A DNA stretch of 64,000 nucleotides from DASQPR01 sp963836785 (GCA_963836785.1 CAWIKW010000025.1:248001-312000), one strand, 5' to 3'. Counted from the first letter of the stretch, positions 22,477-32,109 are shown. Translations and numbers: made by a program. The notes: generated by a model from the letters alone, not told the origin.

Positions 22477-23646
22477 TCAGGCCCAGACCTGCTGAGGTTC
22501 GGCGCGGCGCTCGGCCAGCGGCGTCGGCGCGTCATACTCGCGGACCGTGTCGTAACGCGTGTTGCGCTCGACCGGGCGGAAACCGGCGTCCCAGATCAGG
22601 TTGAGCAGGTCCTCGCGGTGCATCGTGTTCGGCGTGCCGTACGAGTCGGCGTCATGCGTGATCTTGTACTCGACGACCGAGCCGTCCAGGTCGTCGACGC
22701 CGTAGGACAGCGACATCTGCGCGAGCGACACGCCATGCATGACCCAGAAGCACTTGATGTGCGGGAAGTTGTCCAGCAGCAGCCGGGACACGGCGAACGT
22801 CTTGAGCGAATCGGCCGGGCTCGCCATCGTGGTCCGCTCCTGCAGCCGGTTACGGATCTTGCCATCCGCGGAGTCGACGAAGTCGTGCTGGTAACGCAGC
22901 GGGATGAAGACCTGGAAGCCGCCGGTCTCGTCCTGTAGCTCGCGCAACCGCAAGACGTGGTCAACGCGGTGCCGAGGTTCTTCGATATGGCCGTAGAGCA
23001 TGGTCGCCGGCGTCTTGAGGCCCTTCGAATGGGCCAGCCGATGGATGCGCGACCAGTCTTCCCAATGCGTGTTGTGGTCGACGATGTGCTGGCGGATCTC
23101 CCAGTCGAAGATCTCGGCCCCGCCGCCGGTCAACGACTCCAGGCCCGCGTCCATCAGTTCGTCCAGGATCTCGCTCGCCCCGAGTCCACTGATGCGTTCG
23201 AACCAGTGCACCTCGGTGGCGGTGAATGCCTTGAGGTTGACCTCGGGCAGCGCGGCCTTCAATTCGCGCAGCACGCGCGGGTAGTACTTCCACGGCAACG
23301 TCGGATGCAGGCCATTGACAATGTGCAATTCGGTGAGCTGTTCGCCCTGCATTTCCTTGGCTTTGCTGACGGCCTCTTCGATGCGCATCGTGTACGCGGC
23401 CTTTTCACCGGGCTTGCGCTGAAATGAGCAGTACGCGCAACTGGCCGAGCACACGTTGGTCAGGTTCAGGTGCCGGTTCACGTTGAACATGACCCGGTCG
23501 CCGTTGAGTTCGGTGCGGCGGTGGTGGGCCAGCCGGCCAAGCCACGCGAGGTCGTCGCTCGCGTAGAGCGCCTCGCCGTCGGCCCTGGTCAGGCGTACGC
23601 CCTCGTAGACCTTCGCCTCCAGGTCACGCTTCAGTCCTGCGTCCAC
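22477..23646 (-). CDS. mqnE: Aminofutalosine synthase, radical SAM
   Basis: Radical SAM enzyme of 389 residues that joins 3-enolpyruvylbenzoate to the adenosyl group to form aminodeoxyfutalosine, the second step of the futalosine pathway. The cluster motif is CSASCAYC (Cys66, Cys70, Cys73). Other MqnE segments are LTELHIVNGLHPTLPWKYY, FTATEVHWFERISG, LTGGGAEIFDW and PATMLYGHIEEPRHRVDH. It heads a short operon with two membrane protein genes. A GAAGGAG stretch lies upstream of the GTG start. Confidence 0.96.
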   Translation of the reverse strand: MDAGLKRDLEAKVYEGVRLTRADGEALYASDDLAWLGRLAHHRRTELNGDRVMFNVNRHLNLTNVCSASCAYCSFQRKPGEKAAYTMRIEEAVSKAKEMQGEQLTELHIVNGLHPTLPWKYYPRVLRELKAALPEVNLKAFTATEVHWFERISGLGASEILDELMDAGLESLTGGGAEIFDWEIRQHIVDHNTHWEDWSRIHRLAHSKGLKTPATMLYGHIEEPRHRVDHVLRLRELQDETGGFQVFIPLRYQHDFVDSADGKIRNRLQERTTMASPADSLKTFAVSRLLLDNFPHIKCFWVMHGVSLAQMSLSYGVDDLDGSVVEYKITHDADSYGTPNTMHREDLLNLIWDAGFRPVERNTRYDTVREYDAPTPLAERRAEPQQVWA

Positions 23647-23734
23647 GCCGCCCTAGCTCCTTCGCCACCGTCGCCGCGCTAGCCGCGCGCCGTGCATCAC
23701 CGAGGGTACGTCCAGCCGGCGCTCACGCCGGACA

Positions 23735-23746
23735 CGACCCGGGTCG
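23735..23746. repeat. 12-bp perfect palindrome in the mqnE/NlpC divergent spacer
   Basis: CGACCCGGGTCG is a perfect palindrome in the 273-bp spacer between divergent mqnE and the NlpC/P60 gene. A second small hairpin, CCGGCG-CTCA-CGCCGG, lies just left of it. Either could be an operator; neither resembles a site I can name. Confidence 0.35.
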
Positions 23747-23919
23747 GCGGGCCGCCCGACGGCGTCAATCGATCAGTCGCGCTCCTGCCAGTCGCCGGCC
23801 GGCACCCTATTTCTCACGCCTTATTCAATCTCTTGTTGGCATCAGTAGTGACACTTGTGACAGATGTGAGGTAGGAAACTTGGTGGGGTGCAAGACGACG
23901 GACGGGGCGGACGTAGATC

Positions 23920-25532
23920 ATGGCTTCGCGACGACGATGGCGGGTGACGAGCGAATCCAGGCCGGCTAATCCCGGGCCTGATCCGCACGACGATATTCGT
24001 CGGTCGTCTTGGCGGAGGATTGCGATTCGTCCGCTCACGGTCGGAATTGCGTGTACGGCTTTGTGCGTCTTTGTCGCTCGGCCGGCCGAGGCGGCGACCG
24101 CATCCAGCGCGCACTCGACAACGCACAGCGTTCGAACCACGTCGGCCGCCGGCTCGACGACCTCCACGTCGAGGCCGGTCGTCCCGGCCGGCGCGACGCC
24201 CGTCCAGGCGTCAACTGGCGCCTCCTCCGACCCGTCGAGCGGATCATCGCTGCACCTGCCGTTTGCCCCGTTCCCGGCGTCACTCGGGCCGCTCGCCGCC
24301 TCGATCTTCTCGCGGGAGGCGCAGGTCGAGGGTCTGAGCCAACGCATCGACGGGCTCAGCGTTCAGGTGACGACGCAGGTCGCCGCCACCAACACCGCCT
24401 ACGCGACCTGGCAGGCAGCGGTGAGCGCGTCGAACTCGGCCGCCGAGCAAGCCGCTGACGCCGCCGCGGCCGAGTATGAGCAGAGTGCCGGCCTCGGTCC
24501 GCTCGCGCCCTACCGTCACGACATCCAACAGCTGAACCTCCTCGCTCCGGGGATCATCCCGGCCCCGACGAATGCGGTGCCCGAGGCAGTCAACCTCACG
24601 ACCGCACGGCAGAACGAGCAAGCGGCCTACACCGCCTATACGACGGCCCTCACCCAGCAAGAGAACTTGCAGGCCGAGCAGACGTCGCTCCAGCTGACGT
24701 TCGAGACGGAGAGCGCCGACCTCAACCAACTGAAGGCGCAGAACGCCGAAGCGCTGGCGGCGGCGGCCGCGGAGCAGAACCAGATCGACACGACCATCGG
24801 CACACAGTTGCCGATCAGCGTGAACGTCCACGGGCAGACCGCGAACCCCAAGGCCCTTGCGGCGATCGCGTTCGCGATGCGGCAGCTGGGCAAGCCGTAC
24901 GTGTTCGGGGCCGAGGGGCCCAACAGCTATGACTGTTCCGGATTGGTCTGGGCCTCCTACCGATCGGCCGGCGTGACGGTGCCGCGCATCGCCCGCGATC
25001 AGGAGCACGCGACCACGCCGATCGGCGTCGACGAGTTGCTCCCCGGCGACCTGGTGTTCTTCAGTACGACGAGCAACACCGACTGGCGGCAGATCACCCA
25101 CGTCGGCATGTACATCGGCAACGGCAAGATGATCGAAGCGCCGATGACCGGCCAGAACGTGAAGATCGCGCCGGTCTGGTGGTCTGCCTTCTTCGGTGCG
25201 ACGCGCGTCGTGCCGGCCGTCCAGGCCACGCCGTCGCCGTCCGCCGTCCCCGTCGCCCTCGCGCTCGCCATCGCCGCCACCGGGATCCCCGTCGCCGTCG
25301 CCATCCCCGTCGTCATCCGCCGAAGACGGCGCCGCCAACGGCGCCACCCCCTAAGACGACGCCGCCGTCAAGCACGGCGCCGCCCCAGAGCACGACACCG
25401 CCGCCGAGCACGACACCGCCCCCGAGCGGCGATCCGGCGCCGACCTCGTCAACGCCGTCGCCGTCGCCGTCCGCGTCCGCCACCTCGACCGCCGCGGCGC
25501 CGGCGGGCCCATCCGCGTCGGCGACCAGCTGA
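23920..25532 (+). CDS. NlpC/P60 family peptidoglycan hydrolase (RipA-like), frame broken in tail
   Basis: Secreted cell-wall endopeptidase. A long basic signal peptide (hydrophobic core PLTVGIACTALCVFVA, cleavage near ARPAEA) is followed by a Ser/Thr-rich linker, a coiled-coil region (about 130-310) and the NlpC/P60 domain. The catalytic residues match RipA in type and spacing: Cys339 in YDCSGL, His394 in THVGMY, Glu406 in MIEAP. After about residue 430 the frame runs into poly-Arg, while another frame reads a normal Pro/Thr/Ser tail ending in TGA at 25532. One or two frameshifts between about 25225 and 25330 are therefore likely. The catalytic domain is unaffected. Confidence 0.85.
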
Positions 25533-25698
25533 GGCGTGCGTCGGTGACCGGCGATCGCCTCGTCGGCGACCGGCGGCATCCCGTCTTGACCTGGGGCGAT
25601 GTAAGGTCGGCTACCCCGCGGGCCAACTCTGTGGCACCGTTAACGGGGGCAAGTTACTTCGGCCGTCACGCGAGTGTCGGCGCTATTGGGGGCTGGCC

Positions 25699-27435
25699 GT
25701 GAGCGAGCGCGTTGCGGATGCGGCGGTGGGGCGTCCGAAGCACGCTGCGGACATCACCGATGCGGCGGCTGCCCAGGTTCCGGTCTGGATGGATCGCGGC
25801 GCCGGAGTCGCCCAACCGCGCGTCGGATCCCACCGGTCGACCGTCGACGACACCGCGATGGAATTCGACCTGAGCTGGCCGGCCACGTCGGCCGACCTGG
25901 CCGAACCCGTGGTACCCCCGATGCCGCGAGCCGACATACCGGCGCCGCAACGTTTCCGGGCCGTCGCACGGGTACGTATGCCGGCCGCGACGGAACCGCC
26001 GGGACCGCCCGAGCCGCCGGCGCCACCGACCCGGCCGGAACCCCCGGCACCGCCAACGCCCGAGCCGCCGCCGTCTCCGCAACCACCGGAGCCGCCGACA
26101 CCTAAACCGGAGCCGCCGGCACCGGAGCCGCCGACGCGGCCCGAGCCCGAACGGCGGCCGTCACCCGAGCCACCACCACTTCCCAACCCGGAGCCGTTCC
26201 CGGGACCGGAGCCGTTCCCCGGACCCGGGCCGATGCCCGGGCCGATGCCGTCACCGCAACCACCGGAGCCGTCGCCGGTCCCGCGGCCACCCGAACCGAC
26301 ACCGGTCCCGCGGCCGCCCGAACCGTCGCCGATTCCAGTGCCACCAAGCCCATGGCCTGGTCCGGCGCCGACGCCGCCGTCACCCGGTCCGGTGCCGGCT
26401 CCGCCGTTCCCGCCGCCGCCGCCGACCATTCGCGGCTACGCCCGGCCGATCACACGGATCGCCGACGATGAAGACCTCGATCGTCCGATGCCGGCTGTTC
26501 AGGCCGTTGGCATCACGACCGACCGGCCACCGCCATTCCGGCTGCCTGTGCTCGACAATCGCGGTGACGTCGCCGCGCGGCTCGCCGCGATCGACTCCAT
26601 GATCACCGACGATGCCGATCGTGGGTCGCTCGCTGGTGAAACGCCGCTCGCCCCCGCGTCGATAGCGCGCGCGAACGCCGACGCTCTCGCCAGCCGCGCG
26701 CCACGCGAACCCGAACCCGGGTCCTGGACCAGGACCAACGCCAGTGCGGATGCCAACCGAGTCGCTGCCCGGGTGCGACCCGTCGGAATCAGCGCGGTCG
26801 GAACCAGCACCCTCGGAACCAGCGCCCTCGGAGCCAACGCCGTCCAAACCGGCGCGGGCGGGAGTGGTACGGGCCGATCCGACGCCGACCTGACCCGCCC
26901 GGAGCGTGGCACCAGCCCCGCCGGAGCCGCTGACGACCGGCCGAACCTTGCCGCGCCTCGGACCGCGAACGCGGCCGGCGACGGGGCGCGCGTGCGCGCC
27001 GCGGCGACCGTTCCGGCCCACGCGCAATTGCTGCGGCCCGACGGCGTGCCGGCGGCGGCGCCGGTCAGGTACGCGGCCGATGACTGGCGGGGACACATCA
27101 AGGGGGCACCGGCACGGGCCGACGCCCAGGTCTACGGCGCGCTCGGCGGTCCAACATCGCTGGGCGCCGGAGCCAGCTCGTCTGCCGCCTCTTCGCTCCC
27201 GGACACTCGAGCCGGCGACGCGACAACGCCGTCCGTCGCCAACGGCGAACGCGGGACCACCGCGCCGCCCGGCCACGGCAGGGCGAAGGAGCGCACCCAG
27301 GCGGCCGAGGCGGCGAAGCCCGTTTCGATGCTCGACCGGGCCGCTCGGATCGGGCTGCTCGGCGGTTTGCTCGCGATATTCGTGCTGTTGTTCATCTTCG
27401 GACCGAAGATCAGCCAGTGGTGGGGCAAGCTCTGA
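25699..27435 (+). CDS. Proline-rich tail-anchored protein of unknown function
   Basis: Unrecognised protein of 578 residues. Residues 1-96 are polar and contain EFDLSWP. Residues 97-243 are almost entirely Pro with Glu, Ser, Arg and Gly (for example PPEPPAPPTRPEPPAPP). A long low-complexity part follows, with short repeats such as VGTSTLGTSALGAN. A single hydrophobic helix (IGLLGGLLAIFVLLFIFG) lies about 10 residues from the C-terminus. There is no signal peptide, so the bulk is probably cytoplasmic and tail-anchored. The GTG at 25699 follows TTGGGGG. It lies 166 bp after the NlpC/P60 gene on the same strand, which suggests an envelope role. Confidence 0.7.
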   Translation: MSERVADAAVGRPKHAADITDAAAAQVPVWMDRGAGVAQPRVGSHRSTVDDTAMEFDLSWPATSADLAEPVVPPMPRADIPAPQRFRAVARVRMPAATEPPGPPEPPAPPTRPEPPAPPTPEPPPSPQPPEPPTPKPEPPAPEPPTRPEPERRPSPEPPPLPNPEPFPGPEPFPGPGPMPGPMPSPQPPEPSPVPRPPEPTPVPRPPEPSPIPVPPSPWPGPAPTPPSPGPVPAPPFPPPPPTIRGYARPITRIADDEDLDRPMPAVQAVGITTDRPPPFRLPVLDNRGDVAARLAAIDSMITDDADRGSLAGETPLAPASIARANADALASRAPREPEPGSWTRTNASADANRVAARVRPVGISAVGTSTLGTSALGANAVQTGAGGSGTGRSDADLTRPERGTSPAGAADDRPNLAAPRTANAAGDGARVRAAATVPAHAQLLRPDGVPAAAPVRYAADDWRGHIKGAPARADAQVYGALGGPTSLGAGASSSAASSLPDTRAGDATTPSVANGERGTTAPPGHGRAKERTQAAEAAKPVSMLDRAARIGLLGGLLAIFVLLFIFGPKISQWWGKL

Positions 27436-27482
27436 CGCCTGGCCGGTCGGCCTCGACCGGGAAGCGCTGTGTCACGACGCGA

Positions 27483-28643
27483 TCATGAGCGGGCGTGGAC
27501 GGCCTCGGCTATCCGCCGTACGCCCTCGTCAATGAGCTCGGGATGGGTGCCGATGTTCATGCGTGCGAAGCCGCGCCCGGGGTCGCCAAAGGCGAGACCG
27601 GAGTTGAGCGCCACGCGACCGCGGTCGAGGATGACCTGCGCCGGATCGTCGCCGAGGTCGAGCGCACGCATGTCGAGCCACGTGAGATAGGTCGCGTCGG
27701 GTGGCCGATAGCCGATCTCGGGCAGATCCTCGGCCAGACGGGCGGCCAGCCGCATCCGGTTGTGCTCCAGCCCGGCCATCAGCTCCTCCAGCCAGACCAG
27801 ACCCTCGGTGAAGGCGATCTCACTGGCGAGCACGCCGAAGATACCGGCCGAGTAGGAAACCTCGTCCGGCATCGCGGCGAGGGCCTCGACCGCGCCCGGG
27901 CCAGGCACGGCCAGCGCGGCTTTGAGCCCCGGCAGGTTCCACGCCTTCGACGCGGACACGAATGTCACCGCTGCCTGCGCCGCGGGGGCGGCCAGCGTCT
28001 GAAACGGCACGTGCTTGACGCCGGGATAGGTCAACGGGCCATGAATCTCGTCGGCAAGCATCCGCACGCCATACTCGTCCGCCAGCTCCGCGATCGCCGT
28101 CAGCGTCTCCACCGGCAACACCGTGCCGGTCGGGTTGTGCGGATTGCATAACAGATAGGCCCGTGCACCGGCGGCAAACGCGCGCTCAAGCCCGTCGAGG
28201 TCGGGCTGGAAACCGGTGTCCGTCGGCAGCATCGGGTTTTCCACGATCGTGCGCTCCGCCGCGTGCAGCTTCGCAAAGAAGGGCGGGTACGCCGGCGTGT
28301 CGATCACGACTCCGTCGCCGGGACCGGTGAGGGCGCGTACGACCTCGTAGATCCCGGTGTTCACATCCGGCACGAGGCGCATCGCGGCCGGATCGGGCGA
28401 CCAGCCGTACCGCCGGTCGGCGAAGTCGGCGTACGCCGCGCCAAGCCGGCCGATGGTCGCGTATCCGGAGTCGCCGAGCGAGATCGACTCGGCGAGCGCG
28501 GTCGCGATCGACGGCGCCAGCGGCGTATCCATCTCGGCGATGAACATTGGCAACACGTCCGGTGGGAATGACTGCCACTTCACGCTGCGCCGGGTTCGCA
28601 GCTGGTCGAGCGTCAATTCGGTCAGCGGGTTCACATGGTCCAT
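27483..28643 (-). CDS. PLP-dependent aminotransferase, PatB/MalY type
   Basis: Fold-type I PLP enzyme of 386 residues, like PatB/MalY cystathionine beta-lyases. The PLP lysine is Lys233 in FVSASKAWNLPG. Other conserved parts are CNPHNPTGTV, the Asp of ADEIHGPL, and the C-terminal Arg in FARMNIGTHPEL. Members cleave C-S bonds of cystathionine or act as aminotransferases; the exact substrate cannot be told. It ends 48 bp from the convergent proline-rich gene and is divergent from the DEAD helicase. Confidence 0.88.
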   Translation of the reverse strand: MDHVNPLTELTLDQLRTRRSVKWQSFPPDVLPMFIAEMDTPLAPSIATALAESISLGDSGYATIGRLGAAYADFADRRYGWSPDPAAMRLVPDVNTGIYEVVRALTGPGDGVVIDTPAYPPFFAKLHAAERTIVENPMLPTDTGFQPDLDGLERAFAAGARAYLLCNPHNPTGTVLPVETLTAIAELADEYGVRMLADEIHGPLTYPGVKHVPFQTLAAPAAQAAVTFVSASKAWNLPGLKAALAVPGPGAVEALAAMPDEVSYSAGIFGVLASEIAFTEGLVWLEELMAGLEHNRMRLAARLAEDLPEIGYRPPDATYLTWLDMRALDLGDDPAQVILDRGRVALNSGLAFGDPGRGFARMNIGTHPELIDEGVRRIAEAVHARS

Positions 28644-28987
28644 CTTCGCTGTCGGGACGCCGACCCGGGTACCTCCGAGGCGGGCAATATCGTTGGTGGT
28701 CGCTTGACCGGCATCGCGCCTGACGAAGCACCGAGAGTCCCGGTCGGGGCCACGAATGTGCCGCCGATCACCACGACCGACCCTTCGGCGCCGCCTCGTC
28801 TACACTTGCACGGAATCACTCACCGGCGCGCCGGCCCGCGAGCAATCCCGCTCGATGTGGCAACAGCGGCGCGCTTGGGCATTCTGCGGCATTGGTCTCA
28901 CGAAGGCATCGAGCAGCGGACTATCGCTGCCGGCCAGCCATGCGGGCAAGAAGCGCCCTCGTTGCTGGAAGGCCGAGAAAAAGTTTC
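28644..28987. other. Divergent spacer of 344 bp before the DEAD helicase
   Basis: No convincing coding frame. A possible -10 hexamer, TACACT, lies at 28801-28806 on the plus strand; if used, the helicase mRNA would have a leader of about 175 nt, as is common for DEAD-box helicase genes under cold or structure-dependent control. No clear -35 box or known riboswitch is visible. The helicase start has only a weak ribosome site (GGAAGG, distant). Confidence 0.35.
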
Positions 28988-30935
28988 ATGACGTTCACCG
29001 CTGCCCGCGATCTGTTCGCGGACGCCCAATCGTTCCCTTCGCTCTTCGACGGAGCTGCCGAGCCGGCCGCGACCGACGCGGTTGCGAGCGAGCCCATGTC
29101 AGCCGAGCCGCCATTGACCGAGCCCGCGTCGGCCGAGCCCACATTGACCGACGCGACCGTGACCGATGCGACGTTGACTGACCCGACCGTGACCGAGGCG
29201 ACGTTGACCGACCCGACCGTGGCCGACGCCGCCGTGGCCGACACGAGCCGCGCGGTTGAATCCGCCACGCCCAGCGCGGAAGTCGCCGCACCGGTTGCCG
29301 AGCCCGCTGCGCCGGTTGCCGAGCCCGCTGCGCCGGTGGCGGAGGCCGAAACGATCTCCACCACCTTTGCCGACCTCGGCGTTCCGCGCCGTCTCGTCGA
29401 GACGCTCCAGCGCGGTGGCATCACCTCGCCATTTCCGATCCAGGCCGCCACGATCCCAGATGCGATCGCCGGTCGCGACGTGCTTGGCCGCGGCCAGACC
29501 GGCTCCGGCAAGACGCTCGCGTTCGGGCTGCCGATCATCATCCGGTTGAGCAACGCCGGCAAGGCACGTCCGGGGCATCCGGCGGCCCTGATCCTCGTAC
29601 CGACGCGCGAACTCGCCATGCAGGTCAACGACGTCATCGCCCCCCTCGCCCGAACCGCCGGGTTGTTCAGTCGGACCGCGTTCGGCGGGAGCCCGTACGA
29701 CAAGCAGATCCGGGATCTCCGGCGCGGCGTCGACATCCTCGTTGCCACGCCCGGCCGCCTCGGTGATCTGATCGAGAAGGGCGAGTGCTCCCTCGACGAC
29801 ATCGCGACGACGGTGCTCGACGAGGCCGACCAGATGGCCGACATGGGCTTCCTGCCCGACGTCACCGCCCTGATGGAGAAGACGCCGTCGCACGGACAGC
29901 GCCTGATGTTCTCCGCCACACTCGACGGCGACGTCGACACGCTCGTACGACGCTTCCTGCATGACCCGGTGACCCACTCGGTCGATCCGTCCGCGGCGGC
30001 GGTGTCCACCATGGAGCATCATTTGCTGCTGATCCCGCCGCGCGAGAAGAACGACATCGTCGCCGCGATCGGTGCCCGGGACGGCCGCACGATCATGTTC
30101 GTCCGTACGCAGATGGCCGTCGACCGCCTGGCCGACCAGCTTGCGGCGGTCGGCGTGCGGGCCGGTGCGTTGCACGGCGGCAAGACCCAGCGGGTACGGA
30201 CGCGCACGCTCGCGGAGTTCCGCGAAGGTCGCGTCAACGTCCTGGTCGCGACGGATGTCGCGGCGCGTGGTATCCACGTCGATGACGTCTCGCTCGTCGT
30301 ACACATCGATCCGCCGAAGGACGCCAAGGACTATCTGCACCGAGCCGGCCGTACGGCCCGGGCCGGTGAGGCCGGCACCGTGGCCACGCTGGTTCTGCCA
30401 CGGCAGCGAAAGTCCACCTATTCGATGCTCGAACGCGCCGGTGTCACGCCCGGCCGGACCGAGGTGCGCATCGGCGGCCCAGAACTCGGCGAGTTGACCG
30501 GTGCACGCCAGCCCAGTGGCGTACCGGTGCGCCGGGACGAGCCCACGCCCAACGGCCGGGACGGACGCGGCGACCGCAACCGCGGCGACCGGCCCTATCG
30601 CGACCGTCCGCGAGCGCTCATCGTGGTCGGAGCGCCCGCCGCGACCTCGCCACGAGGCCGGATCGGATGATCGGCCACGGCGTGGTCACGGCGACGCCCC
30701 GCGTACGTTCACCGGTGACCGGCCGTACCGCGGCCTGCGTGACGAGCGGGCCAACCACCGCACCCACGACGAGCGCGCGCCGCATCGCGTCCACGACGAC
30801 CGATCGCCGGCCCGTGATTCGGCCGGCCGGCGGCCGGATCGTGCCGTGCGCGACGAGCACCGGCACCGTCCGGTCCGCGACGACCGTTCGCACGGGCACC
30901 GCCCACGGTTCGAGCGTCGCCCCGGTTCGGCCTGA
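28988..30935 (+). CDS. DEAD-box RNA helicase with frame break in the C-terminal tail
   Basis: ATP-dependent RNA helicase. A 120-residue low-complexity N-terminus precedes the core: Q motif FPIQAAT, Walker A GQTGSGKT (residues 169-176), PTRELA, DEAD in VLDEADQMADMGF, SAT, and HRAGRTARAG. In the frame of the core the protein ends at 30670 in a poor tail (RALIVVGAPAATS). The next frame from about 30610 reads a charged Arg/Asp/His-rich tail typical of actinobacterial helicases (GDRPYRGLRDERANHRTHD) to a stop at 30935. A single frameshift near 30605-30625 would join them, so I give the gene its full span. Confidence 0.85.
29114..29245 (+). repeat. 15-bp period repeat in the helicase N-terminus
   Basis: The DNA repeats with a 15-bp period and encodes five-residue units of the form LTDPT/VTDAT/VTEAT/VADAA, residues about 43-86 of the helicase. 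A second block, three copies of 21 bp encoding AAPVAEP, follows at about 29285-29344. Both preserve reading frame. Confidence 0.85.
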
Positions 30936-30997
30936 TCGGCCTCGCTTCGACAGAGGTCGGTCTGACCTCGGTCTGACCGACCTCGGCCGGATCGACC

Positions 30998-31549
30998 TCA
31001 GCCGCCGTCGGCTGGGTCCGTAGCTCGCCGTCCTTCGGCGTCTGCCCGATCCGTCGCGCGGCGTTCCTCACCGTCGGGGCGATCCGTTGCCCGTCGTCGC
31101 GGAGCGGGGGCCGGCGGCGGCCGGTCCTCCCACTTCACCGACAACGCGATCGTGGTGCGCGTGCTTTCGACACCGGGCAGGTCGCCCAGACGCACGATGA
31201 GGTGTTCCAGGTCGCCGATGCTCGCTACCCGGACCTTCAGCATGTATGACTCCGGCCCGGCCACGAACAGACACGTATCGACCTCGGCGATCTCATGCAT
31301 CGCGGCCACGAGCGCGGCGGCGTCCGCGCGGCCGGACTGGACGACACCGACGAGCGCGGTGACACCGAGCCCGACCGCCTCGGGCGAGATGTCGGCCCGA
31401 TAACCACGGATGACCTTCGACTGCTCAAGCTTGGCCACTCGTTCATGTACGGCGGGGGGCGACAGTCCGACTTGTCGGGCGAGTTCGGCCACCGACAACC
31501 GGGCGTTGAGCCGCAGCAGATCCAGCAATCGAAGATCGATAGCGTCCAC
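30998..31549 (-). CDS. Lrp/AsnC family regulator
   Basis: Regulator of about 183 residues. The N-terminal helix-turn-helix reads LRLNARLSVAELARQVGLSP with PPAVHERVAKLE, and the C-terminal RAM (ligand/oligomerisation) domain includes YMLKVRVASIGDLEHLI and LPGVESTRTTIALS. The last 35 residues are three imperfect copies of an RRATDRxD unit. A GGGGAG sequence 6 nt upstream supports the GTG at 31549; a frame open to 31594 gives 15 extra basic residues. A similar Lrp gene lies among the menaquinone genes in Streptomyces, so a role there is possible. Confidence 0.88.
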   Translation of the reverse strand: MDAIDLRLLDLLRLNARLSVAELARQVGLSPPAVHERVAKLEQSKVIRGYRADISPEAVGLGVTALVGVVQSGRADAAALVAAMHEIAEVDTCLFVAGPESYMLKVRVASIGDLEHLIVRLGDLPGVESTRTTIALSVKWEDRPPPAPAPRRRATDRPDGEERRATDRADAEGRRATDPADGG

Positions 31550-31709
31550 GCGAGCTCCCCTCCGGACGGATCGCCGATCGGCTGCCCGGTCCACTGCCTG
31601 CGACTTGTCCTGCGTTCAGATCCTGTTCCGCGTCCGGTTTCGGTCGTGGCGGCGTCGGCGGTTGCGTGTCCTATGCGCCCGATTCCGGCATTTCGGCCCG
31701 TCCATGAGA

Positions 31710-31773
31710 ATCATTCGGAATGATATAAGGATGAGTGGGATTTTGGACGATTTTTCCGTTTCTGGGAATCGTC
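31710..31773. promoter_or_regulatory. Two dyads in the AT-rich region between lrp and bldC
   Basis: ATCATTC-G-GAATGAT (31710-31724) is a perfect 15-bp palindrome. About 20 bp further, GACGATT (31746-31752) and AATCGTC (31767-31773) form 7-bp arms around a 14-nt loop. The surrounding 31700-31800 is clearly more AT-rich than the rest of the window. Both sites lie in the 320-bp gene-free divergent spacer and are good operator candidates for bldC or lrp. Confidence 0.5.
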
Positions 31774-31869
31774 TCCTACTCGGGTGTTTAATGGTCCTAC
31801 GTCCGAGTTAAGGACGAAGTCCCAGCTCAGCCTACTGATCATTTGGTCTCGAAGACGCAAGGAGGGGTC

Positions 31870-32109
31870 GTGGACACTGGTGATCGTCTGCTCACGCCAG
31901 GCGAGGTGGCCGCGCTGTTCCGTGTCGACCCCAAGACGGTGACCCGATGGGCGGCCGCCGGTCGCATCGGAAGCATCCGCACGCCGGGCGGCCACCGTCG
32001 CTTCCGCGAGTCCGAAGTTCGCGCATTGCTGGAAGGCGAAGGCTTGGCCGCGTTCGAGGACGACATTCCCTCGTCGTCCCATCAGGCGAATGGCCACCGG
32101 CCCCACTGA
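31870..32109 (+). CDS. bldC: BldC, MerR-like developmental DNA-binding protein
   Basis: Small DNA-binding protein of 79 residues. The sequence LTPGEVAALFRVDPKTVTRW followed by AAAGRIGSIRTPGGHRRFRE is the BldC winged helix-turn-helix, nearly as in Streptomyces, where it delays sporulation and binds direct repeats cooperatively. It lacks the MerR dimerisation helix. AAGGAGGGG lies just before the GTG at 31870, which settles the start. It is monocistronic, convergent with ubiX, and has an AT-rich upstream region with two dyads. Confidence 0.95.
   Translation: MDTGDRLLTPGEVAALFRVDPKTVTRWAAAGRIGSIRTPGGHRRFRESEVRALLEGEGLAAFEDDIPSSSHQANGHRPH

Noticed and set aside
23690..23919. Cyclic-di-AMP (ydaO-type) riboswitch upstream of the NlpC/P60 gene
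   Set aside because: Many actinobacterial wall-hydrolase genes have one, but the conserved core pieces were not found in this spacer.
23920..27435. One open frame of 1171 codons that fuses the NlpC/P60 domain to the proline-rich protein
   Set aside because: The middle part (about 25315-25698) is a poly-Arg shadow of CCG repeats and a spacer; a separate GTG with a ribosome site at 25699 starts the second gene, and another frame provides a natural tail and stop for the first.
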